Origin: Beijerinckiaceae bacterium | GTDB taxonomy: Bacteria > Bacteroidota > Bacteroidia > Chitinophagales > Chitinophagaceae | Length of the DNA: 54,392 nucleotides | Assembly (NCBI GenBank): GCA_903970475.1 | Contig: CAJCIQ010000026.1 | Location: forward strand, 1-54,392 | Direction of reading: 5' to 3' | In this document: one piece after another, positions 9,614 to 18,364 of the stretch | Position numbering within the stretch: position 1 is the first letter of the stretch | Layout of the letters: every line of letters starts with the position of its first letter | Translations under genes and position numbers: made by a program | Notes under the pieces: generated by a model | Database searches by the model: none | The model's input: the letters and a program-made list of their open reading frames with translations, nothing else | What the model was told of the DNA's origin: nothing

Positions 9614-12376
9614 ATGTGGAAAAGAAAACTACTGCTGATTATCCCGGTACTGCTATATATTTTTAGCTCTTGTTCCGATCAAAAAAATGGGAAAAGATTC
9701 ATTATTGGCTTTTCCCAATGTACGGGCGCCGATTCCTGGAGGCAGACCATGCTGGATGAAATGAAACGCGAACTAAGCTTTCATAACAACAACGTGGATT
9801 TTCTCTATAGGGATGCCGGGGCCAGCAGCCAAAAACAGATAGAACAGATCCGGGAATTGGTCAAACGGCATATCGACCTGCTGATCGTATCCCCCAATGA
9901 GGCAAAACCCTTATCTCCCGTTATAGAGCAGGTATATAATAGCGGAATCCCAGTGGTAGTGGTCGACAGGCATACCAATACCGATAAATTTACCGCCATT
10001 ATCGGGGTCTCCAATTTTGAAGTAGGTCAAAGTGCAGGAAGGTATGCGGTAGCCATTCTGAAAGGAAAGGGAAATATATTAGAAGTAAGCGGCTTACCCG
10101 GAGCCTCCCCTTTCATTGACCGGCACAGAGGGTTTATGGACATTATCGGCCAGTACCCTGACTTACATTATATTAAAAAGATCGATTTTGATTCCCTATC
10201 CCAGGTGGAAGAAACAACCCTAAGGGACAACCCTAACATTGACCTGATCTATGCCCAGAATGACTTTATGGCCTACGATACCTGGAAAATCTGCAAAAAA
10301 CTGGGCATTGAACAAAGGGTTAAAATAATAGGTACAGATGGCTTACCAGGAAAGGGGCTAGGTCTTGACATGGTTGCCAATAAAAACCTGGTTGCCACGG
10401 TACTCTATCCCACCGGGGGGCAGGAGGCTATATTAACCGCAGTGAACATACTCGAAAACAAGCCCTACCTAAAGGAAAACAACCTGGCAACCACCATGAT
10501 TGATTCGTCCAATGTGCGCATCATGAAGCTCCAGAGTGACAAGGCTAATACCCAGCAAAAGGATATTGAGGAAAGGCAAAAGATAATAAACAGACAGATC
10601 ATCATCACCCAAAACCAGTATATCCTGCTGCTGGTCATTACCCTGGCATTCCTGGTTACCATTGTTCTTGCTGGTATATCCTATTATTATTTGAGGGAAA
10701 ACAAAAAGATTACTTCCAGACTTGCCAGGCAAAATATCGAAATATCCGTTCAAAAAAACCAATTGGTGGAGATGTCGGCCAAAGCCGAAGAAGCCCACCA
10801 GGCAAAGCTTAATTTCTTTACCAATATCTCCCATGAGTTCCGCACCCCGCTTACACTCATCCTTTCTCCGCTGGAGGACCTGATACAACACCCCAAACTG
10901 CAACCCCAGCTCAAACAAACCCTTTATCTGGTGCAGAAAAATGTGTTGAGGCTGTACCGGCTGGTAAACCAACTGATGGACTTCAGGAAGATTGAATTCG
11001 GAAAAATGAAGCCACATGCCTCGCAAAACGATCTGGTTGGGTTTCTCCAGGAAATAGTGTCTTCCTACGATGTATTGGTCAAACAAAAACAGATTAACCT
11101 TACGTTCAGCACCACGGAAAGAATAATGGAGGTTTGGTTTGATGTTACAATGATCGACAAAGTGATCTTTAATCTGCTTTCCAATGCCTTCAAATTCACG
11201 GGAGAAAACGGGTTTATCCACCTAAGCTTATCCAGCAACAACGAGTCGGCCATGATACGAATAGAAGACAACGGCATTGGTATGGCGCCAGAATTAGTAC
11301 CCCATGTTTTTGAACCGTTCTTCCAGGGGGAGTACGAAAACTACAAGGGAACGGGATTGGGACTGGCCCTATCCAAAGAACTGATTGACCTTCATCATGG
11401 CAGCATAACGGTTAAAAGTGAAAAACTAAAAGGCACTTCCTTTGAAATCCGGTTACCATTAGGCAATGCCCACTTCAGTCCTGACGAAATCGTTACAGGA
11501 GAGGCGAGGGAAAATCCTGTAAAAGAAGATACTGTCATTTATACCACTGAGCTTTATGAACGTTTACCGGCAGCAGAAGAGGGCGGAGAAAAACAAGGGC
11601 ATAAGACTAACTCCATATTAGTCATAGAAGACAATAATGACCTCCGGAAATACATGGTGGGTCACCTGGCCAAAACGCATGATGTGATGGAAGCCGATTC
11701 TGCCCATGCGGGTTTGCAACTTATTTTTGACAATATCCCTGACCTGATCATCTGCGATGTGGTAATACCCGGTAAAACGGGGTTGGAGATTACGCGCATC
11801 GTTAAGGCGGATATACGTACCGCCCATATACCAGTAATTCTGCTTACAGCCCGCAGTAATGAACAACAAAAGGTGGAAGGATTGAAATCCGGCGCAGACG
11901 CCTATATCACCAAACCATTCAACTTTCCGTACCTGCTGGAAACCATCCATACCCTGCTGGAGAACCGGGAAAAAACAAGGAATTTCTACTCGGGAGAGGT
12001 ACTGGCCGAAACGAAATCACAGGTATCGAAAAAAACAGATAGGAAGTTCATCAGTGAATTTGCCGCCATTGTGGAACAAAATATCGGCAACGACGCATTC
12101 AGTGTAGATTTGGTCTGCAAGCAATTGAATATATCGAGAATGCAGCTCTACCGTAAGGTGAAGACCCTCCTGGACTGCAATGTAAACGATTATATCATCA
12201 ACACCCGGCTACAAAAAGCCCGATACTACCTGCAACACGAAGAGCTGTCCATTGCAGAAATCGCGTTCAAAACCGGGTTCTCCTCTGCTACCTATTTCTC
12301 CACCACCTTTAAGGCAAAATTCGGTCTTACGCCCACCGAGTTCAAAGAAAAGGGCAAGTCCATGAAACAGACCTGA
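9614..12376 (+). CDS. Hybrid two-component system sensor-regulator, fructose-sensing type
   Basis: 920 aa one-protein two-component system. Order: N-terminal signal with lipobox-like LYIFSSCSD; periplasmic sugar-binding-protein-like domain (~30-310); one membrane helix (ILLLVITLAFLVTIVLAGI, ~335-360); HisKA with FTNISHEFRTPL (phospho-acceptor His407); HATPase with DNGIGM and GTGLGLAL; receiver domain (Asp715 in ICDVVIPG); C-terminal AraC-type HTH (FSSATYFSTTFKAKFG). The same build, with a ribose/fructose-binding-like sensor, is known from the Bacteroides fructan regulator. It is transcribed away from the operon and probably activates it when fructose binds. Confidence 0.93.
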   Translation: MWKRKLLLIIPVLLYIFSSCSDQKNGKRFIIGFSQCTGADSWRQTMLDEMKRELSFHNNNVDFLYRDAGASSQKQIEQIRELVKRHIDLLIVSPNEAKPLSPVIEQVYNSGIPVVVVDRHTNTDKFTAIIGVSNFEVGQSAGRYAVAILKGKGNILEVSGLPGASPFIDRHRGFMDIIGQYPDLHYIKKIDFDSLSQVEETTLRDNPNIDLIYAQNDFMAYDTWKICKKLGIEQRVKIIGTDGLPGKGLGLDMVANKNLVATVLYPTGGQEAILTAVNILENKPYLKENNLATTMIDSSNVRIMKLQSDKANTQQKDIEERQKIINRQIIITQNQYILLLVITLAFLVTIVLAGISYYYLRENKKITSRLARQNIEISVQKNQLVEMSAKAEEAHQAKLNFFTNISHEFRTPLTLILSPLEDLIQHPKLQPQLKQTLYLVQKNVLRLYRLVNQLMDFRKIEFGKMKPHASQNDLVGFLQEIVSSYDVLVKQKQINLTFSTTERIMEVWFDVTMIDKVIFNLLSNAFKFTGENGFIHLSLSSNNESAMIRIEDNGIGMAPELVPHVFEPFFQGEYENYKGTGLGLALSKELIDLHHGSITVKSEKLKGTSFEIRLPLGNAHFSPDEIVTGEARENPVKEDTVIYTTELYERLPAAEEGGEKQGHKTNSILVIEDNNDLRKYMVGHLAKTHDVMEADSAHAGLQLIFDNIPDLIICDVVIPGKTGLEITRIVKADIRTAHIPVILLTARSNEQQKVEGLKSGADAYITKPFNFPYLLETIHTLLENREKTRNFYSGEVLAETKSQVSKKTDRKFISEFAAIVEQNIGNDAFSVDLVCKQLNISRMQLYRKVKTLLDCNVNDYIINTRLQKARYYLQHEELSIAEIAFKTGFSSATYFSTTFKAKFGLTPTEFKEKGKSMKQT

Positions 12377-12402
12377 AGAACACCGTGACATTCGACAAAA
12401 TT

Positions 12403-12427
12403 TAATTTGATTTGACCAATCAAATTA
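12403..12427. promoter_or_regulatory. Perfect palindromic operator, MarR type
   Basis: Two perfect 10 bp arms, TAATTTGATT (12403-12412) and AATCAAATTA (12418-12427), are separated by 5 bp. The site lies just in front of the decayed MarR gene, where MarR repressors usually autoregulate. Size and symmetry fit a MarR dimer site. The cognate regulator is now destroyed, so the site may be unoccupied or served by a paralogue elsewhere. Confidence 0.55.
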
Positions 12428-12436
12428 TTAATTTGG

Positions 12437-12710
12437 GGAATATCCGATAATGAAGTTGGCCAGTTGCTGGATGCCTATCCTAAGATATTCTTTGCCTGTC
12501 ATACCAGACATGTCATGGACAAGGAAACAGGCGCCAAACTGACTGCCAATCAGGTTAGACCCGAAGCTGGTGCAGGCCCTGCTTAACCGGTTGAGTGCAA
12601 AAGAACGGAAACAGGCCTTGGATGGGATAAGGCTTCTAGCCTATGCCGCCGAAATGGAAATGAAGCGTAAGAGCCTGGGAAAAAGTTGGAATACCTCAAA
12701 AAAAGCTTAA
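12437..12710 (+). pseudogene. MarR-family regulator, internally deleted
   Basis: Two frames carry the two ends of one MarR protein. From about 12437 one frame reads SDNEVGQLLDAYPKIFFACH and on to LTANQ, the usual N-terminal helix of this subfamily. From 12555 another frame reads LDPKLVQALLNRLSAKERKQ and on to the stop at 12710, the usual C-terminal dimerisation helices. The middle, about 60 residues including the whole winged-helix DNA-binding domain, is missing, and the junction at ~12553 also shifts the frame. No clear ATG precedes the first part. In such loci the MarR gene precedes a SRPBCC gene, exactly as here. Confidence 0.75.
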
Positions 12711-12721
12711 TACTTCTATCA

Positions 12722-13216
12722 ATGAAATGGTTACTAATACCCTTCGGCATCCTGGTATGTTGTATAGTACTCATTTTTATTATCGGCTGGCTCCTACCGG
12801 TTAAGCATACGGCCGGCATCCGTATCCACCTTCCCACTTCACCCACCCAGGTATGGCAAAGGATCACCGGCTTTTCCGACTTCCCGCAGTGGAGAAGCGA
12901 CTTGCAATCCGTACAAATCCTCACTGACAGTACTTGGGTGGAAATCGATAAACGCCGTCACCAGATCCCCTATCGCTTGGAAATAATCAAGTCCGACCAC
13001 CAACTAATAACCAGGATCGATGGGGTGAATCTACCTTTTGGCGGCAGTTGGACCTATACGCTTGAGCCCGAAGGGCAGGGAACCGTGTTGAGCATTGTCG
13101 AGAATGGAGAAGTCTACAACCCGCTGTTCCGGTTCGTGTCGAGATTCATCATCGGGCAGACAGCCACTTTGAAGAAATACGCGGTAGATATTAAGCGATC
13201 ATTTGCTGAAAACTAA
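12722..13216 (+). CDS. Membrane-anchored SRPBCC-family protein
   Basis: About 164 aa from the ATG at 12722 (the frame is open to 12686, overlapping the MarR remnant). One N-terminal membrane helix (LLIPFGILVCCIVLIFIIGW) is followed by a START/SRPBCC hydrophobic-ligand fold: SPTQVWQRITGFSDFPQWRS is the typical first helix-loop, and LEPEGQGTVLSIVENGEV the late strands. It lies 12 bp after the MarR remnant and was probably its operon partner. The ligand is unknown. Confidence 0.75.
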   Translation: MKWLLIPFGILVCCIVLIFIIGWLLPVKHTAGIRIHLPTSPTQVWQRITGFSDFPQWRSDLQSVQILTDSTWVEIDKRRHQIPYRLEIIKSDHQLITRIDGVNLPFGGSWTYTLEPEGQGTVLSIVENGEVYNPLFRFVSRFIIGQTATLKKYAVDIKRSFAEN

Positions 13217-13229
13217 GCAGTAACAAGAT

Positions 13230-14420
13230 CTATAAATAACTAAGCCATTTCTTTTCCTTGTGACTTTGTTTATACCTATCGAATTTCCGGCAAATGGGGT
13301 ATAGTAATAAAATAATGCCTGCCCAGACGACGTACACTACCCAAATACTGTATCCGTAACCCTTTATTTTCGGGTCCAAAGTTATCCAGGTCGAGCACAT
13401 CAATTTTCCCCAGCCAAAACCCGACAACCGGGCAAAGATCATCGCAAGACTATGGATCACGTAAAGGTGAATGATATAAAAGAAAAAAGGAACTCTCCCG
13501 AATGTGCAGAAAAAATCAACCACCTTTCCTCTCCATTGTTCACTGTTGGCAAGAAATAGAAAGGTTCCGCCAAGCGTCATTAATAAGTATTGCAGCGAAG
13601 GCGGATATTTGGTGGGATTTAGAAAAGAAACGATATTTTTTGATATATCGCCGTAGTCTTTATAGGGCTGGGGATCGCCATACACGTTGGTCCAGCGTAA
13701 AACGATAAACAGCACAATGGCCGTAGCTCCCATTAAATTAAAAAACTGACGGCGCTTTACCAGTGAAAAAGTCCCGGTATAATAGTTGCCGAAATAATAC
13801 CCCAGTCCCATTACAGCAATCCAGGGTATAATGGGATAGCCTACAAATAATTTAGTATGCGCTGACAGCGTAACAAATTTTTGCTCATGGAGGACTGTCC
13901 AGATAAAGCAACCTGCCGGATGTATGTTATCGAGTAGGTTGTGACCGAAAATCAACACACAGCTAAAAATTAAGATGGCGTTTTTGGGCAAGTGAATTAA
14001 CCCACTCAAAACGATCATGCTGATTCCAAGCGCCCAGATCACCAATAGGCCGAATGTCCTGAACTGCACATCAAAATACCAGGCAAATCCGACTACACTC
14101 AGTTCGATAAAAATCAGCCAAAGTCCTCTTTTAATCAAAAAAAATGACAACGCCTTTTTGGTTTTTTTCCGCCCAACCATGAAAGCAGAAAGGCCTGCCA
14201 GAAAGCTGAACGCCGGTGCACAAAAGTGGGTGATCCATCGGGTAAAAAAAAGCCCCAAATTGGTCTTTAGCGGATCTGCCGGATCAAAATTATAGGCGGA
14301 GGCATGGAAATAATCGCGCACATGGTCAAGGGCCATGATCACCATGACCAATCCTTTCAACAAATCAATGGATTCAATTCTGTATTTTGTCGGTTTAAGG
14401 GAACTGCTTATAACTTCCAT
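13230..14420 (-). CDS. DUF1624 / HGSNAT-catalytic-domain-like membrane protein
   Basis: 396 aa polytopic inner-membrane protein. The N-terminus RIESIDLLKGLVMVIMALDHVRDYFH matches the start of the DUF1624 (heparan-alpha-glucosaminide N-acetyltransferase-like) family, with the conserved Asp-His pair in the first helix. GLFFTRWITHFCAPAFSFLAG forms the second conserved block. About ten hydrophobic segments follow. Relatives are thought to move acyl groups across the membrane, but the substrate is unknown. It is convergent with the SRPBCC gene, with 13 bp between the stops. Confidence 0.8.
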   Translation of the reverse strand: MEVISSSLKPTKYRIESIDLLKGLVMVIMALDHVRDYFHASAYNFDPADPLKTNLGLFFTRWITHFCAPAFSFLAGLSAFMVGRKKTKKALSFFLIKRGLWLIFIELSVVGFAWYFDVQFRTFGLLVIWALGISMIVLSGLIHLPKNAILIFSCVLIFGHNLLDNIHPAGCFIWTVLHEQKFVTLSAHTKLFVGYPIIPWIAVMGLGYYFGNYYTGTFSLVKRRQFFNLMGATAIVLFIVLRWTNVYGDPQPYKDYGDISKNIVSFLNPTKYPPSLQYLLMTLGGTFLFLANSEQWRGKVVDFFCTFGRVPFFFYIIHLYVIHSLAMIFARLSGFGWGKLMCSTWITLDPKIKGYGYSIWVVYVVWAGIILLLYPICRKFDRYKQSHKEKKWLSYL

Positions 14421-14537
14421 ATGTGTCGGTTATTAAATTACTGAACAAAGAAAGCCAATGATGCAGCATCCAAAAACCCGATTCTTGCGGTGATTTTTGA
14501 AACGGGGATACCCGTAGCCGGTGGTAAGTTCACCGTT

Positions 14538-15116
14538 TTATAGCGTCCGCTGATAACGGGATTCACTCACCGGAACGCCCCAGACGGTATCTTTACGGGA
14601 TTGACCATCCGGCGCCCAGCCGTCCAGCAGATAAAACCGGCCTCCGCGCAAGTTACCGTCCAACAGCCAAAGATAGGCCGTCCGGAAGCCTAGTTCGATG
14701 AGCCGTGACCTCGCAGCAACGATCAGGGAGGTGCCGACCCGGCAACGCCAGTATGTCGGATCTACATAGAGTGCACACAATTCACCCGAATTGGCGAGTT
14801 CGCCGTCCCGGTCCGCACAGGTGGTAGCGAACCCTAAGATAGCCCCATCGGGTCCTGCTGCCACGATGGTATGCGGATTACTGGGATCTGTGGTGGTGAA
14901 GTCATACCTGCCGGAACGATCTTCTGCCCGCAGGACATCCAAATACACGTCCGGAAGTAACCCACGGTACGCCGCCTGCCAGGAGCGAACGTGGACGTTC
15001 GCCACCTCCATGGCATCGGAAGGCTCGGCGCTACGAATCCTCATTCCGTCAATTACCTTCGAACTGTTAGACATTTCTCCGTCCTGATGGTTCATGTCGT
15101 TAATGGCTTCTCTCAT
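14538..15116 (-). CDS. GNAT-family N-acetyltransferase
   Basis: Up to 192 aa. The GNAT domain begins at MRIRSAEPSDAMEVANVHVR (internal ATG at 15044), so the first 24 residues may not be translated. The W-AAYRGLLPD segment and the LCALYVDPTYWRCRVGTSLI acetyl-CoA-binding region identify the fold. In that region the usual Q/RxxGxG/A signature reads RCRVGT, missing one glycine. The gene is richer in G+C than its neighbours and reads more like proteins from Proteobacteria or Actinobacteria, suggesting transfer. Substrate unknown. Confidence 0.8.
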   Translation of the reverse strand: MREAINDMNHQDGEMSNSSKVIDGMRIRSAEPSDAMEVANVHVRSWQAAYRGLLPDVYLDVLRAEDRSGRYDFTTTDPSNPHTIVAAGPDGAILGFATTCADRDGELANSGELCALYVDPTYWRCRVGTSLIVAARSRLIELGFRTAYLWLLDGNLRGGRFYLLDGWAPDGQSRKDTVWGVPVSESRYQRTL

Positions 15117-15231
15117 AGAAAAATAAATATACCATTTCTACCAACACGTTAAAACTATCCAACGCCACCTGCGCTAAATTCGAATTACCCCGTTATTTAC
15201 ACTGTTCCCATAATACCCTAACTTTAATACC

Positions 15232-16014
15232 ATGGAAAACAACTCAGACCAACGATTGGCGGTACTGATCGATGCCGACAACGTTCCGCCCTCCCGAATA
15301 AAGGCCATGTTGGAAGAAATTGCCAAATATGGCACGCCTACCTTCAAGCGCATTTACGGCGATTGGACATCCCCCACTAAGTCCTCCTGGAAGTCGGTTC
15401 TGTTACCTTATGCCATTACCCCCATTCAACAGTACAGTTACACCACCGGCAAGAACGCCAGCGATTCCGCCCTCATCATCGACGCTATGGACATCCTGTA
15501 TTCCGGAAAAGTGGGTGGCTTCTGCATCGTATCCAGCGATAGCGACTTTACCAGACTGGCGACCCGGCTCAGGGAAGCCGGTATGACCGTGTACGGTATG
15601 GGGGAGAAAAAAACACCCTTACCCTTCATCTCTGCCTGCGACAAATTTATATATATAGAAATATTGGAGTCCCCGGTTCAGGAAGAAAAAAACACATCCG
15701 ATTCCCCATCAGCCACCAAAAAAATAAAGCCTCCCCCCGCCCAAGCAGCTAAACCAATGTCCAAGGTAACGCCAGAGTTCGTTAAACTCGTAAAGGACAG
15801 CATCAACGATCTCGCAGATGAAGACGGATGGGCTTTCCTTAGCAATCTCGGTGTGCTTCTGATAAAGAAAATGCCTGATTTTGATCCACGCAATTACGGA
15901 TATAAAAAATTGACCCCGCTAATCAAGCGTTTGCCCTATTTTGAGATCCAGGAAAGGAAGGCTAAGGATTCGGATGCACTCGCCGTATTTGTCCGTATAA
16001 AAGACGTGGGTTAG
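15232..16014 (+). CDS. NYN-domain RNase-like protein with C-terminal LOTUS/OST-HTH domain
   Basis: 260 aa. Residues ~8-145 form a NYN (PIN-like) domain: VLIDADNVPPSRI carries the first acidic residues, YTTGKNASDSALIIDAMDIL the second set and FCIVSSDSDFTRLATRL the third, so the metal-binding acidic site looks intact. A Pro/Ala/Lys-rich linker (~155-180) leads to a LOTUS/OST-HTH domain (VTPEFVKLVKDSINDLADED to the end). LOTUS domains bind RNA, so the protein is probably an RNA-targeting nuclease. A shrunken second copy of the linker and the last residues lies at 40701-40814. It is convergent with the MerR remnant, whose 3' end appears to be lost in this gene's stop region. Confidence 0.88.
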   Translation: MENNSDQRLAVLIDADNVPPSRIKAMLEEIAKYGTPTFKRIYGDWTSPTKSSWKSVLLPYAITPIQQYSYTTGKNASDSALIIDAMDILYSGKVGGFCIVSSDSDFTRLATRLREAGMTVYGMGEKKTPLPFISACDKFIYIEILESPVQEEKNTSDSPSATKKIKPPPAQAAKPMSKVTPEFVKLVKDSINDLADEDGWAFLSNLGVLLIKKMPDFDPRNYGYKKLTPLIKRLPYFEIQERKAKDSDALAVFVRIKDVG

Positions 16015-16024
16015 GCCGCTATGT

Positions 16025-16224
16025 TGATCCGGGCTATCCGATCTCGCCAGCTCGTCGATCATCCCCCCCAATATCGGGCAATTCTCCTGTGGCACGGTCG
16101 GGTGCAGCAATCCTTACATCTAGTTACCTCCGTGATCAACCGACTGAATCAGCCCTTGCTTTTCATAAAAGCGTATCGTATCCCTGAACAGCCCCGTTTT
16201 GATTGCTAATTCTCCAATTAACAT
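16025..16224 (-). pseudogene. MerR-family regulator, internally deleted
   Basis: On the minus strand an ATG at 16224 opens MLIGELAIKTGLFRDTIRFY and continues EKQGLI, the canonical MerR DNA-binding start. It stops after 34 codons at 16120. A second frame (about 16110 down) reads HPTVPQENCPILGGMIDELA, like the Cys-containing tail of MerR proteins. The central dimerisation helix, some 60-70 residues, is gone. The normal stop is also lost, because the tail runs into the antisense of the NYN gene end. It points away from ynfA, which it may once have controlled as a divergent regulator. Confidence 0.72.
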
Positions 16225-16295
16225 AAAAAAGAGGGAGATTTTACTTGACCATAGACTATACTCCATGGTTTATATTTGTAAATATAACCATCAAA

Positions 16296-16631
16296 ATGGC
16301 AGCAATAAAATCCCTGGCATTGTTCATCCTCGCCGGCCTTTGTGAGATCGGCGGCGGCTACCTCATCTGGCTTTGGTTCAAAGAAGACCGTTCCATCTGG
16401 TACGGCATAGCCGGCGCCCTCCTTCTGGCCCTATACGGCGTAGTCGCCACCTACCAGACCGCCAGTTTTGGACGCGTCTATGCCACCTATGGCGGCATCT
16501 TCATCATCCTGTCCCTGCTATGGGCCTGGAAAGTAGACCACTTCAAACCCGACCGCTACGACATCATCGGCGCTCTCGTCTGTATTGTAGGTGTCCTTAT
16601 CATGTTCTATACGCCCCGATCAACCCACTAA
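16296..16631 (+). CDS. YnfA/UPF0060-family small membrane protein
   Basis: 111 aa from the ATG at 16296, which I prefer over the upstream in-frame start at 16245 because the family begins at this hydrophobic segment ([20 protein letters not shown]). Four membrane helices, with [28 protein letters not shown] the family's central signature and [22 protein letters not shown] at the end. It resembles small multidrug resistance-type transporters; function is not established. Confidence 0.9.
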   Translation: MAAIKSLALFILAGLCEIGGGYLIWLWFKEDRSIWYGIAGALLLALYGVVATYQTASFGRVYATYGGIFIILSLLWAWKVDHFKPDRYDIIGALVCIVGVLIMFYTPRSTH

Positions 16632-16718
16632 CCAATACGAAACGCCCCCTCCCAGCCAACGGACTTCCCCTACCCATTCACCCTTCTACCTTCCAGGACT
16701 GCATCTATTCGATTAGCC

Positions 16719-17201
16719 ATGAAACACTTTCTTACCCTCTTTTTACTGCTTCCCTTTGCCATCGGGCAGAAAGCAGAAAAAGAACCCATTGGAATTGCTG
16801 AATTGGGCGGAGCCGCTTCCCAGGACCTTAAAGGCGGCGGATCGGGTTTCGGCTATGACCTTGCCGTTGAAGTTACCCCGATAGAACATTGGCTGGAACT
16901 TGAATTGGGTGCTTCCCCTACTTACAGCGCCCACGCAAAGGAATGGGATGTGGCCCTTTTGTTCAAGAAACCCTGGACATTCTCATCAAGCGTTGAATTT
17001 ATGTTTGACGCGGGGCCGGTATAGACGCATACGGATAGGACAAACACCCTCGGCAGCGAAATCGCGATGGATTTTATGTTCCGGCCTTTTGCCCGGCACC
17101 AATTCGGTTGGTACCTTGAACCGGCTTACCAGTATGCCTTTGCCCACGGGCACGATCAATCCATAGGTATGAGCGGCGATCTGCTAGTCGCCATCCCGTA
17201 A
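16719..17201 (+). pseudogene. Outer-membrane beta-barrel protein gene with in-frame stop
   Basis: A signal peptide (MKHFLTLFLLLPFAIG) starts a barrel-like protein (IAELGGAASQDLKGGGSGFG, AVEVTPIEHWLELELG, FKKPWTFSSSVEFMFDAGPV). It halts at a TAG at 17022. In the same frame the sequence carries on for 58 more codons with clear barrel strands (SEIAMDFMFRPFARHQFGWY, then YAFAHGHDQSIGMSGDLLVA) to TAA at 17199. Position and context suggest TGG to TAG at a Trp. The two halves together match the usual length. Either a recent nonsense mutation or a sequencing error. Confidence 0.7.
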
Positions 17202-17417
17202 GCTTGTGTTTGAGCAAAGGGGACCATTATAATATATCTTTTCAAGATTGTCCAGGAATCGCTGCTCTTTCGCGTTCCTATTCAATGCTCCGACAGTTAC
17301 GCTTCCATCTGGATCAATGCTTTTAATGTCTTTATCATACAATTCATGCTGGGCTTGAATAAAATTTCCGTTCCCGCATAATTCAATCAACCGATTAGCT
17401 ACTGTTACCGTTGTCAT
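17184..17417 (-). pseudogene. SnoaL/NTF2-like protein, 3' truncated
   Basis: 77 codons resembling the first half of a SnoaL-like (NTF2-fold) protein: TVANRLIELCGNGNFIQAQH, then ELYDKDIKSIDPDG. The family normally needs about 120 residues. The end (YYNGPLCSNTSLRDGD) is out of register and runs into the 3' end of the barrel gene on the other strand, so a deletion probably removed the second half. Its ATG overlaps the TGA of the nitrobindin-like gene in an ATGA, so the two were translationally coupled. Confidence 0.6.
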
Positions 17418-17893
17418 TTGTGATCAACCCTTGTCAAACGCGCTTTTAAATGATTTTGGAAAACATCCGCCTGTTTTGTGCTCATATTAAGCTCATAATC
17501 AAGACGGTTACCGTTTAAATGCAGGATGCGCCGGGACCGGATTGTTTTATCATCGTTACTGATCACCGTACAATCAAATAGTAACCGATGGCCGTCAAAT
17601 TCTTTCAACGCATAGCTTTCCAACCGGCCACCAGATTGCGCACTAACCAATAAAATCTTACCAGCTTTCAAAAGGATGAAACCAGTATCCCAGAAAACAG
17701 TCTTACCATTATCCGCCGTTTCATTTTTATACCAGGTCTTTTGTTCGTAATGAATGACGTCTTTGTCCTCATCCGGCTTAAAAATCCATTCTTCCCTATA
17801 GGCGGTATCTTCTATGGTAGGGAATTTTGCGAATCCCTCGCCGATCCAGGCGCCTTTAAGCCGCAATTTTAGCTGGTTGAATTCTTTTTCCAT
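17414..17893 (-). CDS. Nitrobindin/THAP4-like beta-barrel protein
   Basis: 159 aa, apparently cytosolic. LKGAWIGEGFAKFPTIEDTA matches the G-x-W-x-G-x-G-x-x-x-Y/F-P-T-I start of the nitrobindin (THAP4 heme-binding, DUF1794) lipocalin-like barrel, and strands of similar spacing follow (EEWIFKPDEDKDVIHYEQ, FWDTGFILLK). Heme binding in relatives relies on a C-terminal His; one His (residue ~152) lies near the end but alignment is needed. It is coupled by ATGA to the truncated SnoaL gene. Reactive nitrogen handling would be inference only. Confidence 0.6.
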   Translation of the reverse strand: MEKEFNQLKLRLKGAWIGEGFAKFPTIEDTAYREEWIFKPDEDKDVIHYEQKTWYKNETADNGKTVFWDTGFILLKAGKILLVSAQSGGRLESYALKEFDGHRLLFDCTVISNDDKTIRSRRILHLNGNRLDYELNMSTKQADVFQNHLKARLTRVDHK

Positions 17894-17904
17894 TTGGCCT
17901 CGTT

Positions 17905-18152
17905 TATTTAGTTCCGGATACTATCCGGCAAGTTATGGCTGTGTACCCTGGGGCAGCATTTCTATCAACACTGTCTCTTTATTGTTGCCCAGGGTGAAAA
18001 TCGATTTCCCTGACATCGACATTCCTGATTTGCCGGGTTCCCACATTTGCCGTCAATAGTTCCTTTCTGACTATCTTATCCTGCGCTATAGCATTTGCTG
18101 TAATAAGAATGACCAAAAAAATTGTTACTGTTATTAACCGATATGCATTCAT
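17905..18152 (-). pseudogene. Secreted cupin gene remnant
   Basis: The minus strand from 18152 encodes a signal peptide (MNAYRLITVTIFLVILITAN) and the first strand of a small cupin (GTRQIRNVDVREIDFHPGQQ), then stops at 17979. After the expected His-rich metal motif has been lost, a later frame reads TCRIVSGTK before another stop near 17905. Small cupins carry IVSGT just after the metal site, so about 15-20 residues and the whole second half are missing. Not expected to be functional. Confidence 0.5.
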
Positions 18153-18364
18153 GGTATATTATTTTAACGACGTCCGCTTTTCCAACTTTGTTACGCTGTA
18201 AGGTGCCACGCTTAAAATAATTATTGTTATACGATTAGCTTAACGCCTTATATGTTTCACCTATCTCTTACTCGATGAACGACCGGTTCCGGCACCTCAT
18301 TCAAAAACATAATTAGGAAGTTCCATTTTATTAGGCTACCTTACACCTTATTAAATATTTTACC

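Noticed and set aside
10469-11221. 250-codon minus-strand ORF
   Set aside because: Lies wholly antisense to the kinase core of the hybrid regulator; no domain or signal peptide, and the plus strand is clearly coding.
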